The position numbers and the translations under genes were made by a program. 64,000 nt of DNA from Pseudobacteriovorax sp. (lineage in GTDB: Bacteria; Bdellovibrionota_B; Oligoflexia; Oligoflexales; Oligoflexaceae), in contig JABSRP010000020.1 in the NCBI GenBank assembly GCA_013215145.1, forward strand, positions 93,746 through 157,745, given 5' to 3'. A model generated the notes under the pieces. That model saw only the letters and a program-made list of their open reading frames with translations, was not told where the DNA came from and did no database searches. Below, one piece after another: positions 44,322 to 53,840 of the stretch (position 1 is its first letter; the number at the start of each line of letters is the position of its first letter).

Positions 44322-45290
44322 GTGGGAAGAATACAGTCTGAAATAGAAACCCTCCGAAGCTTAAGCTCATCGAAGATTCTTTCTGAGATTGAGAAAGACT
44401 GCTGGTTATATCGCGGAGCAGGGCAACAGGGCATCACTGGTAGGGAAATTGACCTTCTGGTCCTAGCTTTAACCCATGGGAATGAGGTCGCTGGTTTACC
44501 AATTTTGGTACAAACCTTAACCGATGTGCTAAAAAAAGGTTCAAAGCTAAATATAGGCTTTTGTCTGGGTAATGTAACAGCTGCTCTTGCTGGGACGAGA
44601 TTTGTTCTTTCTGATTTGAATCGATCCTTCGGATTAGAAGCGATCCAAAACACTGAAGAAGAAAGAGCAAGGGTTATAGGCCATATTATGAAACGAAGTA
44701 TGTGGGCCATCGATCTGCACCAAACTCAGACGACATCTCTTGAGCCATTTTTTATATCTCGTTTTGATCAAAAGTCCTATAATCTCTTACGGACCTTATC
44801 TGATATTAATTTTGTTACCTACTTTAAGCCTTCGTTTTCTTCCCAAGGTATGACAACTATCAATTACCACTTAGCTCACGGAGGTTTTGGATTTGGCTTA
44901 GAACTCGGTACGGAGGGATTTTGCCAGAAGCAAGTCGCTTTTGGCTGTGAATTGCTAGTAAAAATGATTGACGCAATTAGCAATCCGCGAGACAAGCAAT
45001 TTTGTGTTGATGACGACTCTAAAGCTTTGAAAGTCAAAAAGATTTTTTCCGCTAATTCTAGCTACCTTTTGCGATCTGATCTGGCTAACTTAACTGCTGT
45101 CAAAAAGGACGAATTCATTGGTCACCTTGATGGTGACGAAATAAGAGCTGAAGAAGATTCTTTGGTGCTATTTCCTAAAAACTCTAGTGCCATGATGATT
45201 CGTGTAGATAGGAAGACCGAGGTCCTTCGGTTATTGCAGCCTGTAGGCAAGAAAATTGAAAAATTTGAATCAGAGACAGTTTTAATGTAG
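44322..45290 (+). CDS. Succinylglutamate desuccinylase/aspartoacylase-family zinc hydrolase
   Basis: A 322-residue M14-like zinc amidohydrolase. The HxxE zinc motif is THGNEVAG (H52, E55), the third ligand lies in AIDLHQTQT, and the catalytic glutamate in GLELGTEGF. The family removes an acyl group from an amino acid (AstE, AspA). The substrate here is unknown; no arginine-succinyl pathway genes adjoin it. GTG start at 44322 behind AAGGAAAGACTATT. Confidence 0.8.
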   Translation: MGRIQSEIETLRSLSSSKILSEIEKDCWLYRGAGQQGITGREIDLLVLALTHGNEVAGLPILVQTLTDVLKKGSKLNIGFCLGNVTAALAGTRFVLSDLNRSFGLEAIQNTEEERARVIGHIMKRSMWAIDLHQTQTTSLEPFFISRFDQKSYNLLRTLSDINFVTYFKPSFSSQGMTTINYHLAHGGFGFGLELGTEGFCQKQVAFGCELLVKMIDAISNPRDKQFCVDDDSKALKVKKIFSANSSYLLRSDLANLTAVKKDEFIGHLDGDEIRAEEDSLVLFPKNSSAMMIRVDRKTEVLRLLQPVGKKIEKFESETVLM

Positions 45291-45818
45291 TTGGATTATC
45301 GCCACTCTGGTCCTAGTGCTTCTCACAATGGCAATGGTATAAAATATGTTTTTCGACCAGAACAAAGTCCCTCGGTACAAACATATGGTCAACATCCCCG
45401 TGGGTAAACTCCACAATCCTGCTTGAACTAATCACAGCGTATTGATGGGCTTAAGTTAATCGTGGTGGCTCGCTTAAGATAATCTGACGTAGGCGGCGTG
45501 TCACATGATAAACGTGTTAAAAGGTGGGGTTGTTCCCGTCAAACCGTAGGCTATTATATTTACTGGTATTTTCTTAATGGTCGATTCAGTCAAAAAAGTC
45601 TATTTTTTTGGGCGAGTTGAAGATTTTCCGCAATAAAATGACAATTCGTTCGTCATGCTAGTAAGGCCTCTCTGAGGATAAACTCTGTCAAGACTGAAGA
45701 CGAAACGTAAGTTTCCGTGACTCTTTGTCTAATTGGTGACATCAACAGTTAGAGTCTTCATTCTTTATAACGTAACGAAGAAGTTTTTTTATCAATTAAA
45801 TCATCATGGGAGTGATCG
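45291..45818. other. Non-coding stretch before the DUF4870 gene
   Basis: A 528-base gap. I find no coding frame with a start and ribosome site, no tRNA and no strong hairpin. It is AT-rich towards its right end, where the promoter of the DUF4870 gene must lie. Confidence 0.45.
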
Positions 45819-46205
45819 ATGACTGAACAAGTATCAACCGAGCAAGTAGCGCCAAAGCCATCTCTTGACCCTAAGACTGAGTCCAATATTGCGACGTTTA
45901 TTCACCTATCTATCATTTTGGGTGGATTAATTCCTTTCGCCAATATTATTGCTCCGTTGGTAGCCTGGCTAAAGTATAAAGATGAAAGTCCAAAGATCGT
46001 GCATAACAGTCTAGAATGCCTCAACTTCAATATTACCCTAATTGCTGCTATAATCATCGCCTCACTGGCCAGCGTTATTCTAATCGGAATTCCATTTCTA
46101 TTTATTTTACCGATTTATGCAGTCGTCATGGCCATCGTTGCTACTATCAAAGCCAGCAATGGTGAGGAGTATCGGTATCCATTTATTTTTCGCTTAGTTA
46201 AGTAG
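45819..46205 (+). CDS. DUF4870 membrane protein
   Basis: A 128-residue membrane protein with three hydrophobic segments and the family opening SNIATFIHLSIILGGLIPFAN, then LVAWLKYKDESPKIVHNSLE, which define DUF4870. Function unknown. GGGAGTGATCG precedes the ATG. A good terminator follows at 46226-46264. Confidence 0.85.
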   Translation: MTEQVSTEQVAPKPSLDPKTESNIATFIHLSIILGGLIPFANIIAPLVAWLKYKDESPKIVHNSLECLNFNITLIAAIIIASLASVILIGIPFLFILPIYAVVMAIVATIKASNGEEYRYPFIFRLVK

Positions 46206-46225
46206 TTAGAATTTTATAAGCTCGA

Positions 46226-46264
46226 ATGGACGCTGAATTCGTTTTTGAACAGCGTTCATTTTTG
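46226..46264 (+). terminator. Terminator of the DUF4870 gene
   Basis: Arms ATGGACGCTG (46226-46235) and CAGCGTTCAT (46250-46259) with one G-T pair and a 14-base loop, followed by five T. It sits 20 bases after the DUF4870 stop. Confidence 0.65.
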
Positions 46265-46377
46265 AGCCTGCGTTTTTTCTGTCTGTTTCATTTACCGAAA
46301 TAAATCCTGCCAATCGTCGTCTCATGTTTCTGGCTAGATAATCCAAAGCTGGCTTTAATCGCGGAGATGAACGATTT

Positions 46378-46917
46378 ATGAGAATCTATTTTTTAAATTT
46401 CCTAGCCGTTATTACGATACTTCCTGTTAGTTTAGCCTTTGGCTATGGGAAAAAACCAAGTGATCATAAAATTATGGCGAATTTGAAAGAGCATTATCAA
46501 GACTTTATAGAAATTCTTGAGGAAAACGAGGTCGCTATCCCTAGTGAAAACCTAGATGGTTTTAGAGGGTTCATGCTTTATTCTAACGATTCAGAACTTT
46601 ACGAAGAGGTAAATCGAGACGACTTCAAATCTGTCTCGGCTCGAGAGAGTGCTGGGCTATGTGTAAAAAAGTTTGATGAGCAAGGTCTATCAAGTCGTGT
46701 TTATATCAATAAGCGTTTTATCCGGTCAAAAACAGGTCTTAAAAACTATCTCCGGACGTTAGTTTATCATGAGTTGCTTCATTGTCTTCTCAATGCTGGG
46801 CATAGTGAAATTCCGGAAAGTATTATGGCCCCTGCTTATAACCACTCTAGGTTTAGGTATCGACCTGCTGCAGTTGAAGCCCTGGTTGATGAGTTAATCC
46901 GTATGTATGAAATCTAA
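46378..46917 (+). CDS. Secreted zinc-metalloprotease-like protein
   Basis: A 179-residue protein with a signal peptide ending near SLAFG. The zinc motif is HELLHCLLNAGH (H131, E132, H135, H142), which is one residue longer than the metzincin H-E-x-x-H-x-x-G-x-x-H. A SIMAPAY stretch with M150 follows at the usual place of the metzincin Met-turn. It has no recognisable prodomain. Periplasmic or secreted protease, activity unproven. Confidence 0.65.
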   Translation: MRIYFLNFLAVITILPVSLAFGYGKKPSDHKIMANLKEHYQDFIEILEENEVAIPSENLDGFRGFMLYSNDSELYEEVNRDDFKSVSARESAGLCVKKFDEQGLSSRVYINKRFIRSKTGLKNYLRTLVYHELLHCLLNAGHSEIPESIMAPAYNHSRFRYRPAAVEALVDELIRMYEI

Positions 46918-47084
46918 GGAAAGGTGATTTTTGTGTTTATTGCCGTGGGTTTTTTGCCGCCATCTTTTTTCGAAAAACTAATAATAACAGGGCTATACAT
47001 CTTTGTCTTAATTTTTGAAGAAAAAAATTGAGTTAATTCGCAATAAAAGAGTTCGGAATCTGTCCTACTTTCGGAGGGTTAAAC

Positions 47085-47273
47085 ATGAAAGCACAAAAGA
47101 AGTTGTCAGATGACGATATCGCAAGGATAGCCGAAATCTTCGAGCGACTAGATGCAAAAGATAGCGTTAGACCAGATCGAGGTTCTACCGATAAAGTCTT
47201 TCCCACACGAACTGATGGAAGTTTGTTTTGGCAAGGTGGTAGGAGCCGACTCAAGCTTAGTCGTACTGGTTGA
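47085..47273 (+). CDS. Small hypothetical protein, possibly frameshifted
   Basis: A 62-residue frame with an excellent site (GGAGGGTTAAAC) before ATG 47085. The first 27 residues are a charged helix (KKLSDDDIARIAEIFERLD). The rest is low in hydrophobics, while the plus-one frame (from about 47152) reads more protein-like (ADSSLVVLVDRDL) to 47355. A frameshifted gene is possible. The right end reaches the stop of the convergent kinase gene. Confidence 0.4.
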   Translation: MKAQKKLSDDDIARIAEIFERLDAKDSVRPDRGSTDKVFPTRTDGSLFWQGGRSRLKLSRTG

Positions 47274-47280
47274 CAGAGAT

Positions 47281-47808
47281 CTAAACGCTTCTGTCTCTGA
47301 TAAAATCAGTTATCTTTTCCAAGCAGTTATCTATGGTCGTGGCTGCTGTATCTAATCGAAGATCAACATCGAGCCATGGTTCGAATTCCCTTTCGCAAAC
47401 TGATCTCCATGTGGGAGGAGTTAGATTCTTTATATCGACAACTCTAGTCTCAACCCGTTTGCGATGCTCAATCTTATTAGAGCAATAAATTTCAATTTGA
47501 ATCGCCGTAGCCCTGGTTTGTTTTGCTGTTTTTAACCAACCCTCCCTAGTAATAGTTAGAGCGTTCACCGAGTCAGCGATGACAGTCATACCCATTTTGA
47601 GATTATCTTCGGCCAAATAGTAACCTGTAAGGTACCCCTCAGGACCTGTCTGATAACTCGCATGACTTATTCCTTCCCGGATTGCTTGCTCTATCGTATC
47701 GATCCGAATGTATGTAGCTTTTAATCTTTGAGCCAATGCCTTAGCTAGGGTAGACTTACCGACAGCGGGTAATCCATCAATGATTATAAGTGTATGTGAA
47801 GGATTCAT
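47281..47808 (-). CDS. P-loop kinase-like protein
   Basis: A 175-residue P-loop kinase-like protein, Walker A GLPAVGKST at 12-20 and an R-rich lid (EHRKRVETRVVDIKNLTPP). It belongs to the AAA_33 group of small kinases, like the one at 28697. The acceptor is unknown. AAGG lies upstream of ATG 47808. It follows the APH-like gene by 27 bases on the same strand. Confidence 0.8.
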   Translation of the reverse strand: MNPSHTLIIIDGLPAVGKSTLAKALAQRLKATYIRIDTIEQAIREGISHASYQTGPEGYLTGYYLAEDNLKMGMTVIADSVNALTITREGWLKTAKQTRATAIQIEIYCSNKIEHRKRVETRVVDIKNLTPPTWRSVCEREFEPWLDVDLRLDTAATTIDNCLEKITDFIRDRSV

Positions 47809-47835
47809 AGATTGACCTTAGTTCCTATTAACTGA

Positions 47836-48639
47836 CTAGAGCAGAGATTCAATTAACATCGCAATCCTCGTGCGTCGCTCAGGATTTTCATTATGATCCA
47901 TTTGCCAAGAAATACTTAAGCCTCCATGAGCAAAGGCGTATTTTAGAACCCTTTCTTTGGATGTCTTCATGCGATCCGCGATGATTTCAGATAATGTAGT
48001 CATCCGTAGAGTGGACTCTACGATCTCAGGTGAATCGTCAGGATTATAGAATATGTTCGCTGTGTCGTAAATGGATTCACCTACAACTGGCTGTGGATCG
48101 ATACTTAGCCAGCCGCGATCTTTACTCATGATGATATTGTTGTGATGAATATCTCCGTGAAGCACCACACATCTACTAGAGCTAGTCATGAGCTCTTCGG
48201 CGATAGATGCAGCACGGTAAAAAAAGTCATTGCTGCTGTCACTGGCTCTGCGAAAGAGTGAAGCAAAACGGGACTCCATAGTTGGGATGTTTTCGGGAAT
48301 GGGACCTTGAATATTATGTAGTTCTAGGAGTAAATCACATAATGCTATGGTCGCTTGACAATCATTGCCATGTTTCACCATGTGAGAAAGGTCTTCACCT
48401 TCTAAATATTCGAGCAGGAGGGCTTCTCTATCTGTCCGATATAATCGCGCTGCCCCTCTGCCATTAAAGTGGTCTAATGCAGCGATACTGTGGGACTCTA
48501 CCTGTTTCCCTAGATCAGTTAATATCTTTAAAACAGCCTTTCCATTTTTGTGGGATACCATGAATATCTGGCTGGTTTTTGTCTCCGCGATTAAGTTTGG
48601 TTGACTCAGGCTCCATGCGGTCAAATAGCGATTGATCAA
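47836..48639 (-). CDS. Aminoglycoside/hydroxyurea phosphotransferase, APH(6)-like
   Basis: A 267-residue small-molecule kinase in the APH(6)/hydroxyurea kinase group. It has the catalytic loop LHGDIHHNNI (H161, D163, N168), the SIDPQP metal motif (D181) and a lysine at about 38 in AVLKIL. APH(6) members inactivate streptomycin, but the closest substrate of this environmental copy cannot be claimed. TTG start at 48639 behind AGGGAAAACC. It is adjacent to a P-loop kinase gene on the same strand. Confidence 0.75.
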   Translation of the reverse strand: MINRYLTAWSLSQPNLIAETKTSQIFMVSHKNGKAVLKILTDLGKQVESHSIAALDHFNGRGAARLYRTDREALLLEYLEGEDLSHMVKHGNDCQATIALCDLLLELHNIQGPIPENIPTMESRFASLFRRASDSSNDFFYRAASIAEELMTSSSRCVVLHGDIHHNNIIMSKDRGWLSIDPQPVVGESIYDTANIFYNPDDSPEIVESTLRMTTLSEIIADRMKTSKERVLKYAFAHGGLSISWQMDHNENPERRTRIAMLIESLL

Positions 48640-48761
48640 TCTTGGTTTTCCCTATGGCTTAGTCATGATTCTAATTTGATTATCTTGGATTTCCTATAAA
48701 TGTATTTTAAATTGATTTCTTTATCAGTCACACATTCGAGCCTAAAATCCGTCCCACTACT

Positions 48762-48941
48762 TTAGTCTTTTTCAAACCAGTCATCTAGTAGATCTACTAA
48801 TTGAGCGGCGTTAAGCTCTCGTAAATAATCACCAGCGACCCTTAATACTCGACTGACTTCTGCTGCGGAGATTTTCAAAGAATCGGTATCGGCTTTGGCC
48901 GCGACGGCTGCATAGAACTCTCTCAACTTAATTTCTTCCAT
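48762..48941 (-). CDS. Small acidic helical protein, 59 residues
   Basis: A short gene with ATG 48941 and TAA ending at 48762, behind GAGGAAGCGATCC. The product is an acidic helical peptide (LREFYAAVAAKADTDSLKI, then AAEVSRVLRVAGDYLREL and a tail ending DDWFEKD). Codon pattern is protein-like throughout, and there is no competing frame. It could be a small regulator or partner protein. No family named. Confidence 0.6.
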   Translation of the reverse strand: MEEIKLREFYAAVAAKADTDSLKISAAEVSRVLRVAGDYLRELNAAQLVDLLDDWFEKD

Positions 48942-49364
48942 GGATCGCTTCCTCTATTTGGGAGACAAACCGAGTTTGTTCCCATGACTTAAAGTTTCAT
49001 GTTATTAGTCTGGCTTAATCCGTTGCCATACTGCTTTAGATGGAGATTATATACTCATTGTTATAGGAATCCAATATGGTTAGAAGGTTATTTCTTGTTT
49101 GTACCATAGCGGAAGATTGGAGAAGTCACCTTGTCTGAGACTAAAATATAGTCCTTAAGGGTTAAAGATTGTGCCCAAAACCATTTATTATTTGAGTTAA
49201 ATCAAAGGTTCAATACAGCCGGCTCTTTAAGGTACTCTAAACATCAATGATGGCGTCTTGAGAATCTCTCACTATCTAGATCTGATCGAATCGTTGACAG
49301 AAGTGTTTTGGCAAACTTAAGTTGTATGTTTGAACTGTTGTATGTTTAGGTTTGGGAGCGCGTC
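48942..49364. other. Non-coding gap
   Basis: A 423-base gap between the divergent small gene and the isomerase-thioesterase gene. I see no coding frame of note and no clear hairpin; it must contain promoters for both flanks. Confidence 0.45.
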
Positions 49365-50453
49365 ATGACCATCGATTTTTACTTTGATTTTATTTCACCT
49401 TATAGTTATTTCGCTTGGATCAAATTGCAAACGTTCGCCAAAGAAACTGGCTTAGAGATACACCCTATTCCTGTGGTTTTTGGAGCGATCCTGACTCATA
49501 TGGGACATAAGGGTCCGGCCGAAACGCCAAAAAAACGTGAATATACGATTCGCGATTGCTTGCGAATAGCTGCTACAGATCAAATTCCGTTTACCTTTGT
49601 GGCCAAACATCCTTTTAATCCTTTGCTTCCCCTTAGAGTCTGCTTGACTCTTGAGAAGGCCCCAGAAACGATGATGAAGATGATCGACACGTTTTATAAA
49701 GCTGCCTGGCAGCATGGTCGGGATTTAAGTGACCCAAGAATCGTCGAAGATCTTATATCAGAGGCCGGTCATGATAGTGGTGCTTTGATCGAGCTTGCTC
49801 AACAAAGCGAAACGAAGCAATTATTGAAGGCAAGAACTGATACAGCTATGGAAACCGGTGTATTTGGTGTTCCCACTTTTGGTTTTCAAGGAGAACTCTT
49901 CTGGGGAAACGACCGATTTGATGCACTGAAGCGATATATTAACGACCCTTATCAGATTGACGAGGATCATTTCAAACAAATTGCCGAGACGCCACTGGGG
50001 GTCCTCCGCGGGCAGGCACCTGTCGCTGAAAAGATGAAATCTAGGGTTAAAAAGACCTTTGACAACTCCACATTTATGAAAAATTTAGGAGTGAATGTAG
50101 AGATCATCACCAAAAACTCTCTGACAACATCGCTGGAAAAGAAACCTCATCTTTTACAACAACATGGGTTTTTGCATGCGGGAGTGTTAGCAAGTCTGGC
50201 AGATCATACTGCTGGTGCCTGTGCAGAGCTTAGTATGAGTGATGACGAACAGCCTTTGAGTATCGAATTCAAAATAAATATTCTACGACCAGTGGTTAGT
50301 CATAAGGTATACTGTCAGGCAAATTTGATTAAGGCGGGAAAAACCGTTATCGTCTGTGAATCAAAAGTGTTTGCAGACGATAAGTCTACGGTTGTCTGCC
50401 AGGGAATCGTAACCTTGTTTCGGTCTAAGACAGTAAAGCTTGAATATAAGTGA
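49365..50453 (+). CDS. 2-Hydroxychromene-2-carboxylate isomerase fused to a PaaI-type thioesterase
   Basis: A two-domain fusion of 362 residues. Residues 1-200 match the DsbA-like glutathione-dependent isomerase fold (FYFDFISPYSYFAW, and VFGVPTFGFQGELFWGNDRF). Residues about 215-358 are a hotdog PaaI-like thioesterase (GFLHAGVLASLADHTAGACAE, with conserved G-H-x-A-x-L-D-x-x-x-G spacing). Isomerases of this type act on aromatic ring-cleavage intermediates, and PaaI enzymes hydrolyse aryl-CoA. The fusion could couple the two steps. GGGAGCGCGTC precedes the ATG. No aromatic-degradation operon surrounds it. Confidence 0.82.
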   Translation: MTIDFYFDFISPYSYFAWIKLQTFAKETGLEIHPIPVVFGAILTHMGHKGPAETPKKREYTIRDCLRIAATDQIPFTFVAKHPFNPLLPLRVCLTLEKAPETMMKMIDTFYKAAWQHGRDLSDPRIVEDLISEAGHDSGALIELAQQSETKQLLKARTDTAMETGVFGVPTFGFQGELFWGNDRFDALKRYINDPYQIDEDHFKQIAETPLGVLRGQAPVAEKMKSRVKKTFDNSTFMKNLGVNVEIITKNSLTTSLEKKPHLLQQHGFLHAGVLASLADHTAGACAELSMSDDEQPLSIEFKINILRPVVSHKVYCQANLIKAGKTVIVCESKVFADDKSTVVCQGIVTLFRSKTVKLEYK

Positions 50454-50521
50454 ATCCAAATGCTATTGAAAACGATCCATTTTCGATCGATTGAATTCAT
50501 ATCATTAGACGTAGGGACAGT

Positions 50522-51478
50522 ATGGATAATCTTAATAGGCTTATAGAGCTGCACCGAAATAGTTACCTAGATCTATTACCAAAAAGTCAAATCGAGCAGC
50601 AACAGCTATTTTTCCAAAACAAATTGGAAGCCTTACTTGATAAGGCGCAAGTTAAGGAAATTTATAAAGATAGGGTGAATGGAAAAACTCTAGGATATGG
50701 ATTAATTTCGAGTTACTTCCATCCCTATTACCAGGAAACCGTCGATCAGTTGCACTTTGATTGTGACATCACAGACTCTGAAGCGCAGGAGTGGATGCTT
50801 CGTTGGATTCATACAGTCTGTGCGAATAAAACGGTCATAACAGAAATTCGTCCCTCGTATTTTCCGTTATATCAACGAATGTATCCCAAACTCGCGTTAG
50901 AAAATGTTGTCTTCGCTGGCAACGTATCTGATTCTCTTGAGGCTTGGGATGAGCTCTATTCGGATAAACTTTCCAGGATTAGTGACTCGGAATATTCTGT
51001 TAAGAGGGTTCGTTCGAGTGATTTGGAGCAGATTTTCGAACTTAAGCAATCTATTTTCTCAAAGCAGTCTGAGTTCAATCCATACTTTCAAAACAAAGCC
51101 TTTCGCGAAGAAGCTAAAAAAAGATACCTGTATTACTTAGACCATAGTTTACTATATAAGGTTGTCAAGAAAGGAATCATTTATGGATTTTTCGGAGCCT
51201 TTATTGATTCTGATCACCCATTGTGGGGTACGAGTGCTGGATTGGAATTTGCATTTGATACTGACCTTCAAGGCAAATATTTTGGAGTTAGTGCCTATGG
51301 AAAGCTACTTACGGAGTTAAGTGAGAAGAACGTGAGATTTATTCGAGGTGGAACATCAAATCCGGCCGTTATTCATATATCACAAAAAATAGGCCGGCCG
51401 ATATTTTATCTGACTTGTAGCAATCGTGATATCGGAATTGATTCCTCATCCTTTTCGCGACTTTCACTTCCCAAATAG
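50522..51478 (+). CDS. GNAT-like protein, two-lobed
   Basis: A 318-residue protein whose C-terminal half resembles a GNAT fold (a FGVSAYGKLLTELSEK helix and RFIRGGTSNPAVIHISQKIGRP, like the coenzyme-A loop and late helix). The N-terminal half may be a second, degenerate lobe. No sure function. AGGGACAGT precedes the ATG. It follows the isomerase fusion by 68 bases and may share its transcript. Confidence 0.55.
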   Translation: MDNLNRLIELHRNSYLDLLPKSQIEQQQLFFQNKLEALLDKAQVKEIYKDRVNGKTLGYGLISSYFHPYYQETVDQLHFDCDITDSEAQEWMLRWIHTVCANKTVITEIRPSYFPLYQRMYPKLALENVVFAGNVSDSLEAWDELYSDKLSRISDSEYSVKRVRSSDLEQIFELKQSIFSKQSEFNPYFQNKAFREEAKKRYLYYLDHSLLYKVVKKGIIYGFFGAFIDSDHPLWGTSAGLEFAFDTDLQGKYFGVSAYGKLLTELSEKNVRFIRGGTSNPAVIHISQKIGRPIFYLTCSNRDIGIDSSSFSRLSLPK

Positions 51479-51561
51479 ATTCGACAGAGTAGCCGTTTTG
51501 ATACAATAATCAACTTTTTAAACCCGTTTAAGAAGATTAGATCAAAACGCTCACGTGATTC

Positions 51562-52440
51562 TTAATTTGGAATCACATACTCTACATTCAAATCCAAGTT
51601 AAAGTCGGTGTGCTCGCAGTCGCCTTCATCATTGTCACCAGTGGAAATGAGTTTGAATGTTGCCTGTTTTTTCTCAAACAATTCGACCGCAATCTGTGCA
51701 AAGTTCTCGTTAGCTGACTGGAAGCTTAGAGAGAACGCACCTTTGCTATCGTGACCAGGGATAATACAATTCGAGTCTGGCAGGCAGTAAGCTGCAGTAT
51801 CAAACTGAGCGATGGGTAGGCCTTTTACCTCATCCCAATTCCAACTATATAGTTGATTCTCATAAGGAAAGTCTTGTAGTAAGACGTCGTTGCTGCCAAC
51901 CAAAATGGTGTCGTTTAGAGTAAAGAATAGAAAGTCATCGTATTGTAGTTCGCTGCTCTGGGAATTGATATTTACGTCGCAGACGACAGCATTATCCGGT
52001 AGGTCTACTGTTACCGATTCAACGGTTCTCGCCTGTAGGTAGGCATCTCTGGCCTCGAGGTTATCTCCTTCGCCAAAGCCGCAGCCGTTTCTAGCTGGAA
52101 AATTGAGAGCTGAAACCATATTCATTTTGGTCAGTGTTGCACAAAAATCCTGAACATCCTCTGGATCTTCAACTGGTGGTTAAGGTGTTTCTGGCTCTTC
52201 ACCCTCATCGTCCGGTGTTGGGTCTAGTGTTTCCTCTACAACAACATCAGGAAGCTCTGTTTGAACGTCTCCAGAGCCCTCTGTACCCTGATCAGTCTCA
52301 GGTATAGCGTCACCTGACTCGGGATTTTGATCGCCACTATTTACCGAGTTTTCGCCGGTAGCTGTGACTCCGTTGAACGCGGAGTTCCCGTCGCAGCCGA
52401 CAGTTAGAACTAGCCCTAAAGCTAATAAAAAGTATCTCAA
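51562..52440 (-). pseudogene. Lipoprotein interrupted by an in-frame TAA
   Basis: One 293-codon frame on the minus strand with a single TAA at 52180-52182. Before it is a lipoprotein signal (lipobox VLTVGC) and an acidic, proline-rich spacer ending GEEPETP. After it, the same frame continues P-P-V-E-D-P-E-D-V and a cysteine-containing beta domain (NGCGFGEGDNL, VVCDVN, YCLPDSNC). Replacing the stop by a glutamate codon (GAA) would match the local acidic repeat. The start is TTG 52440 behind GAGGGG. Likely a nonsense mutation or, less likely, readthrough. Confidence 0.7.
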
Positions 52441-52815
52441 TGATTTGTCCCCTCAGACCCTCGTGTTTTCTCTACGATGGTCATATTTCTTGATCTAAGT
52501 AAGAATTAGCCAATGTTTTCCTTCTGTATAAATAATCGGTATAAATTTTACTTTTTTGTAGCAGTAAAAGTTATAGACAGAAATACAGGTAGTTAGAGAG
52601 ACCATTTCGTCTGCCTGTTTAGGGTTTTTGATTAGTTAAGGCCCGAAGGTAGCACATTAGGGGGATATGGGAATCGACCCTTAGATTGTCCAGTTCTGAC
52701 AGTAATTCTCGCTGATTTATCACGTTAATTCCGTATTTTATAGAGTATTCTCAACTATAAACCCGAATACACCGATAACCGCGAAAAGAAAAAAGCTCGT
52801 ATAGTTAAGTCGATT
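52441..52815. other. Divergent promoter region
   Basis: 375 bases between the lipoprotein gene and a plus-strand gene, without a coding frame or strong hairpin. It should hold both promoters. Confidence 0.45.
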
Positions 52816-53238
52816 ATGAAACATGGAACTATGAATGATCGAAATCATCCGCAATTGGTTGGACGAACGCAGTCAAAAAAATCTCTTAAATTTTATCTCG
52901 AAGACATTCCATTTATTGTAGGTAAGGCCAGGTTAAAGGAGCAAGAGGTTCCGATCGAAGAGATCTATCATGTCATCTCAGATAGTAAACACTGTGATTT
53001 ATTAATAGAAGGGCTTTCGCTTTACGCCACACCAGTTGAGTTTCAAAAATACTGTCGACAGCTTGATTTAAAATTAACCCTTCAATCCTGTTTAGATAGA
53101 TATAGGACGCAATTGGGGGTCGTCGTTAAAACTCCACCTTTTGACTCCTGTGCCTATATAGATTCAGATTTAGAAATATACTCCGGCGAGACCTATCACA
53201 TTGGTGTGAATCCCAATATAAATCTCGATTTCTATTGA
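52816..53238 (+). CDS. Hypothetical protein, unknown
   Basis: A 140-residue soluble protein with no signal. The middle (CDLLIEGLSLYATPVEFQKY) looks helical and the end is aromatic and acidic. I do not recognise it. Starts at 52816 and 52831 are both possible; GGA lies close to the second. It converges with the CsaA gene. Confidence 0.5.
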   Translation: MKHGTMNDRNHPQLVGRTQSKKSLKFYLEDIPFIVGKARLKEQEVPIEEIYHVISDSKHCDLLIEGLSLYATPVEFQKYCRQLDLKLTLQSCLDRYRTQLGVVVKTPPFDSCAYIDSDLEIYSGETYHIGVNPNINLDFY

Positions 53239-53254
53239 TATAATGTTCTAAATC

Positions 53255-53626
53255 TTAAAACAGTCTCGATCCGTTTGGTACCTCTTTATCTGGAGAGAAC
53301 AGCACAACACTTCCGTTTTCATCTGAAAAACCGAGAGTTAATACTTGAGACTTTATAGGACCGATCTGCCTAGGAGGGAAGTTGATAACCGCGGCGATTT
53401 TTTTGCCTACGAGCTCTTCGCAGGTATAGTTATGGGTGATTTGAGCGCTCGATTTTTTGACTCCAACAGACTCACCGAAATCAATCATGATAATATATGC
53501 GGGTTTCTTAGCCTCTTTAAATATCTCGCAGCTTACAACGGTACCTATGCGAATATCGACTTTTAAAAAGTCTTCAAATTCAATGATCTCTTCTACTGCT
53601 TTGCTTGGGTCCTGTGGCTGATGCAT
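53255..53626 (-). CDS. csaA: CsaA-type tRNA-binding protein
   Basis: A 123-residue tRNA-binding-domain protein (DFLKVDIRIGTVVSCEIF, SSAQITHNYT, and ALVNFPPRQIGP-like VINFPPRQIGP), the length and motif set of CsaA, a chaperone-like protein in export. It binds RNA or unfolded preproteins in the cytoplasm. GGAGGGCCAAC precedes ATG 53626. Confidence 0.88.
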   Translation of the reverse strand: MHQPQDPSKAVEEIIEFEDFLKVDIRIGTVVSCEIFKEAKKPAYIIMIDFGESVGVKKSSAQITHNYTCEELVGKKIAAVINFPPRQIGPIKSQVLTLGFSDENGSVVLFSPDKEVPNGSRLF

Positions 53627-53840
53627 GTTGGCCCTCCAATTGTGTTGCTATGAGCAATACGTATTTACCAATATACCTGCGTAAATGTCCAAAGATATCT
53701 CAAAGGATGGAGCACTTCCTTGATCTTATCAATTCGACTTTTGTTCAGAGGATCCATCACAGGAATTTAGGTTCGATAGCCAAATCATTGGAATGCTGAT
53801 TATCATCAGATATAGTAGAGATATTTAGGCGGAGATTTTT

